45,789 nucleotides of DNA from HGM04593 sp045592125. GTDB lineage: Bacteria > Bacteroidota > Bacteroidia > Bacteroidales > Bacteroidaceae. Positions within the stretch are counted from its first letter, which is position 1. The number at the start of each line of letters is the position of its first letter. A model generated the notes under the pieces. The model did no database searches and had not been told where the DNA came from. It saw nothing but the letters and a program-made list of their open reading frames with translations. This document shows, piece after piece, positions 25,429-32,642 of this stretch. The translations under genes were made by a program, and so were the position numbers. The DNA is taken from contig JAZNUE010000044.1 of the NCBI GenBank assembly GCA_045592125.1, positions 1 through 45,789 of the forward strand, given 5' to 3'.

Positions 25429-25663
25429 TAATTATGGGTTCAACACCTACCGCACCGATGCAATCCTTGCAACACGCAACGAGCAACGACATACGGTCGC
25501 GAGCATCAATCTTCCAATTCTTTTCGGCAATATCCAAAAGCCAACCTTCGGGAATCAATCCATCGAAAAACGGGAACAGCACCTTGTCTCGATAAGGCTT
25601 ATCACTCAACGGTAATGTAAGACTTCCCTGCGGTCTACGGCAGACGATAACAGATTGACACAC
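25418..25663 (-). pseudogene. HipA N-terminal (N1) subunit, 5'-truncated
   Basis: An 81-residue frame ending PIINEE that overlaps the hipA kinase start by 11 bp, as in two-gene HipA systems of Bacteroidetes. The core LPLSDKPYRDKVLFPFFDGL and IPEGWLL is characteristic of the HipA N1 domain. The usual N-terminal 25-30 residues are replaced by unrelated sequence (MCQSVIVCRRPQG), and no HipB-like gene precedes it, only a terminator hairpin at 25672-25706. It looks truncated by a deletion that also removed the antitoxin gene. Confidence 0.65.
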
Positions 25664-25671
25664 ATTGCTTC

Positions 25672-25706
25672 AAAACGAGAACTCGCACGGGTTCTCGTTT
25701 TTGTTT
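25672..25706. terminator. Hairpin between hipA remnant and RM operon
   Basis: AAAACGAGAAC, an 8-nt loop, GTTCTCGTTTT, then TGTTTTTG: an 11-bp stem with T-rich tail, able to act on transcription from either side. Confidence 0.65.
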
Positions 25707-25768
25707 TTGCCTAAATGCGTTGTTTTCCCTCAAAATTTATGATTATAGCAAAATTTTCATCGAATTTC

Positions 25769-25817
25769 TTGCTATTAAATTATCAATAATATATCTTTGT
25801 ATTATCATTGATAATTT
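25769..25817 (+). promoter_or_regulatory. Promoter with palindromic operator for the RM operon
   Basis: TTG (25769-25771) and TATCTTTG (25792-25799), 20 nt apart, form a consensus promoter with a predicted start near 25806. An 11-bp inverted repeat, AAATTATCAAT (25777-25787) and ATTGATAATTT (25807-25817), brackets the -7 box and the start site, a typical repressor-site geometry. The ATG of the next gene lies 2 nt later. Confidence 0.7.
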
Positions 25818-25818
25818 T

Positions 25819-26040
25819 ATGAGTATGCAAGTATCAAAAATCAAACGAGTTAAGAGCTATGTTGAAACCCTGAGGGGTTTTGATGTTGGAGATACCAAAT
25901 ATTACGAACTTGTAGATACAGACTATACGGGATTTCATAACGCCCGCAAGCGATTGCAAGACAAAAAAGTCGGTCAATTCTCATTCAAACAACATGAGGA
26001 AAATGGCAAAAAGTATTTTATGATAACAAGAAACGAATAA
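25819..26040 (+). CDS. Small basic protein, probable regulator of the RM gene
   Basis: ATG at 25819 is preferred over longer upstream readings because it lies just after the predicted transcription start; this gives 73 residues (MSMQVSKIKRVKSYVETLRG ... YFMITRNE). The protein is basic and could form a small helix-turn-helix or winged fold (YTGFHNARKRLQDKKVG). It is 4 bp upstream of the restriction-modification gene and behind a palindromic operator, the position of a controller protein. I recognise no family, so the regulatory role is inferred from position and size. Confidence 0.55.
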   Translation: MSMQVSKIKRVKSYVETLRGFDVGDTKYYELVDTDYTGFHNARKRLQDKKVGQFSFKQHEENGKKYFMITRNE

Positions 26041-26044
26041 AGAT

Positions 26045-28357
26045 ATGGAGCGTATTGATATAATCAACCGTGTGGGTAGAGATTTCCTAACCTCTAATAT
26101 TGAAAATGGTGAGTTTAGTTACCAGCAGGTAATAGATGAAAAGCTAACTGGGCATTACAAACTTGACATACGTTTTTATGATAAGAAGAATAAAGTTGCG
26201 GTACTTGTAGAAACTAAAAAGCGTTTTGTAATAAAGAAGGATAAAGCACAACTATTCGCATATGTGTCTTTGGAACAGAAATTGTCTCCGCAAACTAAAA
26301 TTATTGCCATTCTTGCCAATACTTCAAATAACAATATAAAGGTTTGGAAAATTAGCGAGTATGAAGAAGAACTCGATGATAAAAAATTGAAATCTATTGC
26401 CGAGTATATAGAATACTTCAAACCTCGCAACATTAACGACAAAACCACTGTCTTGGAAAACACTGCAAAATTGAATCGTATGCTTCACGACAATGGTATC
26501 CCTGAAAAATTGCGAAGTCAATTCGTTGGTACATGTTTGTTGGCATTAAAAGAAAATTTAGTATATAGTGGACTTGCAACAGCTCAGATAAATGCAGGTA
26601 TTAAAAGTATATTGTCTTCAATGTTGAAAGACAGTATAGATAGAGCTGTAAAATTATCTGCACTTCAACAAAATGTATTGGAATGTAAGAGCGTGGAAGG
26701 TATGGATGCAGAAAATTACTGCAAAATCCTAAATTTTATTAAAAATAGTATTCTACCATATATTAACGATGCAAGTTATGAGGGACATGATATTTTAAGC
26801 TATTTTTTTACAACCTTTAATAAATATGTAGCGCGAGAGGATAAAAATCAGGCTTTTACCCCCAATCACATTGCACATTTTATGTGCAATGTTGCAGGGA
26901 TTCATCGTAACACAAGGGTATTAGATCCAACCTGTGGATCTGGAACATTTTTAGTACAGGCGATGACTCAAATTTTGCGCGAGTGTGAAACAGAAGCAGA
27001 ACGAAGAAATGTAAGAGAAGAGCAAATATATGGAATTGAGTTTGATGAAAGTGTATATGGATTGGCTACAACAAATATGTTGATTCATGGTGACGGTAAT
27101 TCAAATATTCGTTATAAGTCTTGTTTTGATCTAGAATCTTGGATAATCAACACTAATGCGAATCTTGTTCTAATGAATCCCCCATATAATGCTTCCAAAA
27201 AACAGGTTCCAATAGATTTTGCTAATACTTGGGGAAAATCATCCACAGACCCATCCAAAGGATTGTATTTTGTTAAATATATAGCAGATCGTATTGTAAA
27301 AGATAACGATAATAAAAATATAATCAAACAAGGTATTCGATTATTAGTTCTTCTTCCAATGCAATGTGCAATAAAAACAGACGGTATTATTGGAAATATA
27401 AGACAAGAACTTTTGGAAAAACACACGCTTGATGCAGTGTTCTCCTTCCCTGCTGAAATGTTTTATCCAGGCGCAAGTCCAGTCGCTTGTTGTATGGTAT
27501 TTGATTTAGGAAAACCTCACCCTAAAGATTATGAAACTTTTTTTGGTTATTATAGAGAGGATGGTTTTGAAAAACGTAAAGGGGTTGGCAGAGTCGATGT
27601 TAAGAACAAATGGTCGGAGATAGAAAAACAATGGTATGATACATATCACAGACGATTAACGATACCAGGATTGAGTATCTGCAAATCTATTACATCTTCT
27701 ATGGAATGGTGTGCAGAAGCATATATGGAAACTGACTATATGCAGCTTTCAAAAGAAAAATTTACGACAAATCTCAAAGAGTTTTCTGCTTATTTACTCA
27801 AAAATAGTGGAATAAACGATGATGTTATTTTTACAAGTAAATCCTGTAACACAAGTAGTATCGATTTAAATATAAAATCATGGAAGTATGTGAATGTTAA
27901 AAAATTATTTGGGAATAATATATCTAAATGCAAATGTAGCAGTGCAACCGAACTACTTGAGAACGGCACAGATATAGCGTATGTCGGAGCAAAGAAAAAC
28001 GAAAATGGTCTCATGAGATATGTTAAATATGAAGAAGATCTTGTAACAGACGGTAATTGCATTGTGTTTATAGGTGATGGACAAGGTTCAGTCGGATATA
28101 GCTTATATCAACCAAAAGATTTTATTGGTTCTACGACATTAGTGGCAGGTTATAGCAAACGATTAAATAAATATTCAGCACTTTTTTTAGTTACAGTACT
28201 AGACCTAGAACGATATAGATATTCATTTGGAAGAAAATATAACAAGAAAGCGATTCAAAATAGCCAAATTAAACTACCCGTTGATTCTGATGGAAATCCT
28301 GATTGGGATTTTATGGAAAACTATATAAAGAGCTTGCCGTATAGTGCTAATCTTTAA
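26045..28357 (+). CDS. Single-chain restriction-modification protein (N6-adenine methylase with nuclease domain)
   Basis: A 770-residue protein. Residues 1-120 carry an HSDR_N-like PD-(D/E)xK nuclease domain: D41 in KLDIRF and E56-T-K58 in VLVETKK. Residues about 130-290 are the helical HsdM-like N-terminal domain. The methylase core follows with motif I DPTCGSG (294-300) and motif IV NPPY (378-381), both needed for N6-adenine methylation. Residues about 600-770 look like a target-recognition domain (WKYVNVKKLFG ... NSQIKLPV). Nuclease, methylase and specificity in one chain is the type IIG plan. It would methylate host sites and cut unmodified phage or plasmid DNA. The gene is intact, AT-rich, and lies between the tRNA-Phe repeats. 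Confidence 0.85.
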   Translation: MERIDIINRVGRDFLTSNIENGEFSYQQVIDEKLTGHYKLDIRFYDKKNKVAVLVETKKRFVIKKDKAQLFAYVSLEQKLSPQTKIIAILANTSNNNIKVWKISEYEEELDDKKLKSIAEYIEYFKPRNINDKTTVLENTAKLNRMLHDNGIPEKLRSQFVGTCLLALKENLVYSGLATAQINAGIKSILSSMLKDSIDRAVKLSALQQNVLECKSVEGMDAENYCKILNFIKNSILPYINDASYEGHDILSYFFTTFNKYVAREDKNQAFTPNHIAHFMCNVAGIHRNTRVLDPTCGSGTFLVQAMTQILRECETEAERRNVREEQIYGIEFDESVYGLATTNMLIHGDGNSNIRYKSCFDLESWIINTNANLVLMNPPYNASKKQVPIDFANTWGKSSTDPSKGLYFVKYIADRIVKDNDNKNIIKQGIRLLVLLPMQCAIKTDGIIGNIRQELLEKHTLDAVFSFPAEMFYPGASPVACCMVFDLGKPHPKDYETFFGYYREDGFEKRKGVGRVDVKNKWSEIEKQWYDTYHRRLTIPGLSICKSITSSMEWCAEAYMETDYMQLSKEKFTTNLKEFSAYLLKNSGINDDVIFTSKSCNTSSIDLNIKSWKYVNVKKLFGNNISKCKCSSATELLENGTDIAYVGAKKNENGLMRYVKYEEDLVTDGNCIVFIGDGQGSVGYSLYQPKDFIGSTTLVAGYSKRLNKYSALFLVTVLDLERYRYSFGRKYNKKAIQNSQIKLPVDSDGNPDWDFMENYIKSLPYSANL

Positions 28358-28419
28358 CAATTTGTATTATGACCAAAATATCCATTCGATTTTATAATGA
28401 CCGAGCGGATTAAATTAAG

Positions 28420-28450
28420 CAACTCGTGATCACGAGTTGTTTTGTTTTTT
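28420..28450 (+). terminator. Terminator of the RM operon
   Basis: CAACTCGTGATCACGAGTTG (28420-28439) is a perfect 20-bp palindrome followed by TTTTGTTTTTT, 63 bp after the RM stop codon. Confidence 0.75.
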
Positions 28451-28454
28451 GAAG

Positions 28455-28518
28455 TGGTTAGTGACACTAACCAGTTGAGGCATCTATCGGGCAGTTGGTT
28501 AGTCGCACTAACCAACTG
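28455..28518. repeat. Two related palindromes (GGTTAGT-n3-ACTAACC)
   Basis: TGGTTAGTG-A-CACTAACCA (28455-28473) and CAGTTGGTTAGT-CGC-ACTAACCAACTG (28492-28518) are inverted repeats with a shared core. Both also resemble the coding stretch GTTGGTTAGTCACACTTCAC in the Bro-N remnant at 28957. The rest of 28358-28810 holds a terminator, the right attachment repeat and another terminator, no gene. Confidence 0.7.
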
Positions 28519-28675
28519 AAATTACCCCTAAAAAACAGCCCAAAATCACCCCCTCGATTTCGATGTAAAATTGTGAAAAAATCGAGTGATACAATTATGG
28601 AAATGGCCTTTTTTGAGCAGTTGTAAAATCATAAGTTATTGAAACTTTGGATATTAACGCTATGGTTCAAGGATT

Positions 28676-28688
28676 CTGGTGGCACCAC
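28676..28688 (+). repeat. Attachment-site repeat of tRNA-Phe 3' end (right)
   Basis: CTGGTGGCACCAC repeats the 3' end of tRNA-Phe (24290-24302); the preceding GGTTCAAGGATT loosely continues the T-arm similarity (GGTTCGATTC). No complete tRNA is present here. It is the expected outer boundary of an element integrated at tRNA-Phe. Confidence 0.75.
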
Positions 28689-28692
28689 TTGC

Positions 28693-28735
28693 AAAAACTC
28701 CCAAAACGTTCTAAAACAACGATTTGGGAGTTTTT
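28693..28735 (+). terminator. Terminator, probably the original one of tRNA-Phe
   Basis: AAAAACTCCCAAA and TTTGGGAGTTTTT pair exactly around a 17-nt loop, 4 nt after the right attachment repeat. Before the element inserted this hairpin would have followed the tRNA directly. Confidence 0.75.
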
Positions 28736-28810
28736 CTTTTGCCTTAAAACCTAAATTTGGCAACATTTGACCAACATTTTGATATTTCTTCCCCCGTTTG
28801 AGACCGCAAG

Positions 28811-29612
28811 GTGAGGGCTTTATGGGATGAGGAACACAATCATTGGTGGTTCTCCGTCCTTGATATTGTTGGTACTATTAACCAACAGGATGATCACATA
28901 AAAAATCGTAATTACTGGAAGTATCTAAAAACCAAGTCAAAGAAAGAACATAGTGAGTTGGTTAGTCACACTTCACAACTGAAATTGACAGCATCGGACG
29001 GAAAAAAGTACAACACCGATGTCATTAGTCAGGATGGTGTAGACAAGTTGGCAAAGGCTATTCACAACCAACAGGCAATGGCCTTTCTCGATTGGTTTAC
29101 CTACAGCGACAACACGATTGACGGACAGAGTTGTGGCGGACAAGGATGTAGGTAAAGTAAAATCACTTTAGCAAATCCACGCCTACCTGTTTGGCGGTTT
29201 GTATGACTTTGCCGGTCAGATTCGCACGGTAAATATTGCAAAGGGTGGTTTCCAGTTTGCGATGGCGCAATTCCTTCAGCAGACACTCGTAACCATCGAA
29301 CAAATGCCCGAAACGAATTTCGAGGAGATTGCTGACAAATATGTCGAGATGAATATCGCTCACCCGTTCCGTGAGGGTAATGGCCGTGCTACTCGTATCT
29401 GGCTCGATTTGATTCTCAAAAAGCAGTTGCAGAAATGCGTTGATTGGAGCAAGATTGACAAGAACGACTACCTGAATGCGATGCAAAAGAGCGTTGCTGA
29501 CTCGTCGGATATCAAGCGACTTTTGCAATCTGCTTTGACTGACAAAATCAACGACAGCGAAACCTTTATGAAGGGTATAGACTACTCGTACTACTATGAG
29601 CAGGAGGAGTAA
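28811..29612 (+). pseudogene. Broken Bro-N / Fic protein gene
   Basis: Two fragments in a row. The first (28811-29155, opening at GTG) encodes a Bro-N-like domain: VRALWDEEHNHWWFSVLDIV ... LKLTASDGKKYNTDV ... FLDWFTYSDNTIDGQS, then drifts into an unrelated tail and stop. The second (open from about 29175, first ATG at 29199) encodes IHAYLFGGLYDFAGQIRTVN, the Fic motif HPFREGNGRATR and a complete C-terminus. In related proteins, as I recall, the two parts are one chain with about 25 more residues between, so a small deletion broke the gene. The beginning is also damaged: LFETA-like codons precede 28811 in another frame. Fic enzymes AMPylate targets; the second fragment keeps the catalytic motif but lacks its N-terminus. 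Confidence 0.65.
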
Positions 29613-29619
29613 CAATTTA

Positions 29620-29633
29620 CTCGCCATGGCGAG
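29620..29633. other. Perfect 14-bp palindrome
   Basis: CTCGCCATGGCGAG lies 8 bp after the Fic stop codon. Without a T run it is a weak terminator candidate; it could be a protein-binding site. The remaining 200 bp to the next gene show only a -7-like TATATTTG at 29781-29788. Confidence 0.4.
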
Positions 29634-29839
29634 CAAAATAGAACTTGAAGATTTATTGACTGAGATAATTTCTTTATAGCAAAAAGTACGCCGAAGTGAT
29701 AGGTTGAGAATATTGTGAGAATGCTGCGTGTAAAAATGAATTTTCCCCATTCGTTTGCACTACTTTCTCTCATTTGTCATTATATTTGCGCGGGTGTAAT
29801 TTGTGATAAAAGATTCAGGTAAACAATTGCTTGATAGTT

Positions 29840-29983
29840 ATGAAACGGGTTAAATTCATTGTTTTATTCGTAATGGTGCTGCTGTTGGCGGGATGTGCCT
29901 CGTCCTATATTGACAAGGATGGGATAAGGGGAAATGCGCGCGAGTTCAGGAAGCCTGCTGTGGATAACTGGAACAGGATGTAG
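29840..29983 (+). CDS. Small lipoprotein
   Basis: ATG at 29840 opens a 47-residue frame: MKRVKFIVLFVMVLLLAG, then lipobox Cys19 (LAGC), then ASSYIDKDGIRG and a charged tail ending WNRM. The mature part is only 29 residues. A TATATTTG -7 element lies at 29781-29788. It is 70 bp upstream of the GH92 mannosidase on the same strand, but that gene has its own -7 element, so co-transcription is uncertain. Small lipoproteins of this kind are common and of unknown role. Confidence 0.6.
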   Translation: MKRVKFIVLFVMVLLLAGCASSYIDKDGIRGNAREFRKPAVDNWNRM

Positions 29984-30024
29984 CGGTTCCTGGCTTTTCT
30001 GCACGATTTTTCTCAAAAAATGTA

Positions 30025-30032
30025 TACTTTTG
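30025..30032 (+). promoter_or_regulatory. -7 element of the GH92 gene
   Basis: TACTTTTG fits TAnnTTTG; the start would be near 30039, 15 nt before the ATG. No clear TTG is seen about 20 nt upstream. Confidence 0.45.
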
Positions 30033-30053
30033 GGAAAGTGAAACTCTTATGGT

Positions 30054-32369
30054 ATGAAAAGGCTGCTGGCTTTGGTATTCTTTCTTGGACTTTCTCTCTC
30101 CTTGCTGGCGCAGCAGGCGGGTGGGGGAGCGCTCCGTGACTATGTGCAGTATGTGAACCCTCTCATGGGCACGCAGTCGTCGTTCGAACTCTCGGCGGGG
30201 AACACCTACCCGGCGATTGCAATGCCGTGGGGCATGAACTTCTGGACTCCGCGCACGGCAAAGATGGGCGACGGGTGGCAGTATACCTACACGGCAAACA
30301 GAATCTACGGCTTTGAGCAGACGCACCAGCCAAGCCCGTGGATAAATGACTATGGGCAGTTCTCCATTATGCCTGTAACCGGCAGCGTGGTGCTCGACGA
30401 GGGCAAGCGTGCCAGCTGGTTCTCGCACAAGGGCGAGATTGCCCGGCCGCATTACTACAAGGTTTATCTTGCCAGCTATGACATTGTAGCCGAGCTCGCT
30501 CCCACGGAGCGTGCTGCAATGTTCAGGTTCACGTTCCCGCAAGGCGAGTCGTATGTGGTTGTCGACGCCTATGACCAAGGCTCGCACGTGGAGATTATTC
30601 CTGAGCGCAACATGATTACCGGCTACACAACACGCAACAGCGGTGGCGTGCCCACGAACTTCCGCAACTATTTTGTGGTGCAGCTTGACAGGCCTTTTGA
30701 ATATGCTGCAACTTTTCTTGGCGACAGCGCTGGCGTGCCCTTGCTCAAGGAGAACGCCTTGCAGCAGGCCGGATACCACACGGGCGGCATAATAGGGTTC
30801 AATACCGTCAAGGGCGAGACGGTGCATGCCCGCGTGGCCTCATCGTTCATAAGCCTTGAGCAGGCAATGCTTAACCTGAATGAGCTGGGCGACAGTTCCT
30901 TTGACGCTATTGTGGCGCAGGGACATGAAAGGTGGAACAGCGTGCTGTCGCGCATTGACGTTGAGGGCGGCATTGACCACATGCGCACATTCTACTCCTG
31001 CCTCTACCGCTCATTGCTTTTCCCCCGCAAGCTTTACGAGATTGCCGCAGACGGCAGTATACTTCACTACAGTCCTTACAACGGAGAGGTGCTGCCCGGG
31101 TACATGTACACCGACACGGGCTTCTGGGATACTTTCCGCGCACTGTTCCCGCTGCTAAGCCTGGTATATCCATCGGTTAACGCCGAGATTCAGGAGGGTC
31201 TGCTGAATGCCTACCGCGAGAGCGGTTTCTTCCCCGAGTGGGCCAGCCCTGGGCACCGCGGCTGCATGGTGGGCAACAACTCGGCCTCGGTGCTTGCCGA
31301 CGCGTTTGTAAAAGGCATTCGTGTAAGCGACACGGCGTTGCTGTACCAGGGATTGCAGCACGGCGCTAATGCTGTGCACCCCACAGTCTCGTCGGTTGGT
31401 CGCCTTGGACATGAGCATTATAGCCGCTTGGGCTATGTACCATGCGATGTGGGGATAGATGAAAGCGCTGCGCGCACGCTGGAATATGCCTATAACGACT
31501 GGTGCATACTGCAAGTCGCAAAGGCGCTGAAGAGGCCCAAGAAGGAGATTCGCGAGCTTGAGAAGCGCGCACTCAGCTACCGCAGCCTGTTCCGCAGCGA
31601 ATACCGCCTCATGTGCGGGCGCAAGAGTGACGGCACATTCGAGGAAAGCTTCTCGCCGCTCAAGTGGGGCGGCACCTTCACCGAGGGCAACAGCTGGCAC
31701 TACACCTGGTCGGTGTTCCACGACGTGCAGGGTCTCATAGACCTTATGGGCGGCAAGAGGAACTTCACTGCAATGCTTGATTCTGTGTTCACCGTGCCGC
31801 CGCTCTACGACGACAGCTACTACGGGTTCCCCATCCATGAGATACGCGAGATGACGGTAATGAACATGGGCAACTATGCACATGGCAACCAGCCAATCCA
31901 GCACATGATTTACCTCTATAACTATGCAGGCGAGCCTTGGAAGGCGCAGTACTGGCTGCGCCAGGTGATGGAGCGCATGTACTCGCCCACGCCCGACGGC
32001 TATTGCGGCGACGAGGACAATGGGCAGACATCGGCCTGGTATGTATTCTCGGCACTTGGGTTCTATCCTGTGTGCCCTGCGAGCAATGAGTATGTGCTGG
32101 GAACGCCGCTGTTCAGGCATGCTGCAATAAATCTTGAGAATGGCAATAGGGTGGTGATTGACGCCGAGGGCAACAGCGGCAGCAACATATACATAGGCCG
32201 CATGCTGCTGAACGGTAAGGAATACGGGCATAGCTACATAGCCCACAAGGCGCTGCTTGACGGGGCACGCATTGACATGCAGATGACTCCACTGCCCAAC
32301 ATGCAACGCGGAACAGCAGACGAGGACACGCCTTATTCTTTTTCAAATGAACCCAGAACTGAAAAGTAA
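30054..32369 (+). CDS. GH92 alpha-mannosidase, probably alpha-1,2-specific
   Basis: A 771-residue exported enzyme (signal peptide to LLAQ, residue 20) of glycoside hydrolase family 92, which removes alpha-mannose from N-glycans or mannan with inversion and Ca2+. From the start: VNPLMGT, WGMNFWTP and DGWQYTY in the N-terminal domain; then the barrel with the catalytic acid E544 (FTEGNSWHY) and the base-pair Asp residues D653 and D655 (GDEDNGQTSAWYVFSALGFYP). Spacing equals that of the characterised BT3990 (E533, D642, D644, from memory). H595-E596 (IHEIREM) sit where BT3990 has the His-Glu pair linked to alpha-1,2 specificity. Many family members have GNEP where this one has GNQP (Q613). It is followed by a terminator and stands alone, outside a polysaccharide locus. 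Confidence 0.92.
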   Translation: MKRLLALVFFLGLSLSLLAQQAGGGALRDYVQYVNPLMGTQSSFELSAGNTYPAIAMPWGMNFWTPRTAKMGDGWQYTYTANRIYGFEQTHQPSPWINDYGQFSIMPVTGSVVLDEGKRASWFSHKGEIARPHYYKVYLASYDIVAELAPTERAAMFRFTFPQGESYVVVDAYDQGSHVEIIPERNMITGYTTRNSGGVPTNFRNYFVVQLDRPFEYAATFLGDSAGVPLLKENALQQAGYHTGGIIGFNTVKGETVHARVASSFISLEQAMLNLNELGDSSFDAIVAQGHERWNSVLSRIDVEGGIDHMRTFYSCLYRSLLFPRKLYEIAADGSILHYSPYNGEVLPGYMYTDTGFWDTFRALFPLLSLVYPSVNAEIQEGLLNAYRESGFFPEWASPGHRGCMVGNNSASVLADAFVKGIRVSDTALLYQGLQHGANAVHPTVSSVGRLGHEHYSRLGYVPCDVGIDESAARTLEYAYNDWCILQVAKALKRPKKEIRELEKRALSYRSLFRSEYRLMCGRKSDGTFEESFSPLKWGGTFTEGNSWHYTWSVFHDVQGLIDLMGGKRNFTAMLDSVFTVPPLYDDSYYGFPIHEIREMTVMNMGNYAHGNQPIQHMIYLYNYAGEPWKAQYWLRQVMERMYSPTPDGYCGDEDNGQTSAWYVFSALGFYPVCPASNEYVLGTPLFRHAAINLENGNRVVIDAEGNSGSNIYIGRMLLNGKEYGHSYIAHKALLDGARIDMQMTPLPNMQRGTADEDTPYSFSNEPRTEK

Positions 32370-32490
32370 GACTTGCCGCTAGGTACGGTGAAAAGCAGAA
32401 TATTCTTTTCAAGGTCAATCCTGAGGAAAGAACTGAAGGACTATTTCGAGTGAAGGAAAAGCAGGTCAAACCATTCCCGGCAAGCAAACA

Positions 32491-32540
32491 AAAGAACCGC
32501 GCCATAAAACATCGATAATGCGTGTGGCGCAGTTCTTTTA
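32491..32540 (+). terminator. Terminator after GH92 gene
   Basis: AAAGAACCGCGCCA and TGGCGCAGTTCTTTT pair with one mismatch around a 21-nt loop. It separates the mannosidase from the convergent operon ending at 32643. Confidence 0.75.
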
Positions 32541-32642
32541 TGCTGCTTCTAAATTTCAAAAAAAATATTCTTATATTGGAAACTGCTATTTTTACAAAGC
32601 AACGATATAAATTTAAACAGTTCCCCAAAAAAGAAGCAACGT

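Noticed and set aside
25720..25818. Upstream extension of the small RM-associated gene
   Set aside because: The added 33 codons would cover the promoter and operator and lie before the predicted transcription start.
28655..28688. Possible second tRNA-Phe
   Set aside because: Only the last part of the acceptor and T arm is present; no D or anticodon arm precedes it. It is an attachment-site repeat.
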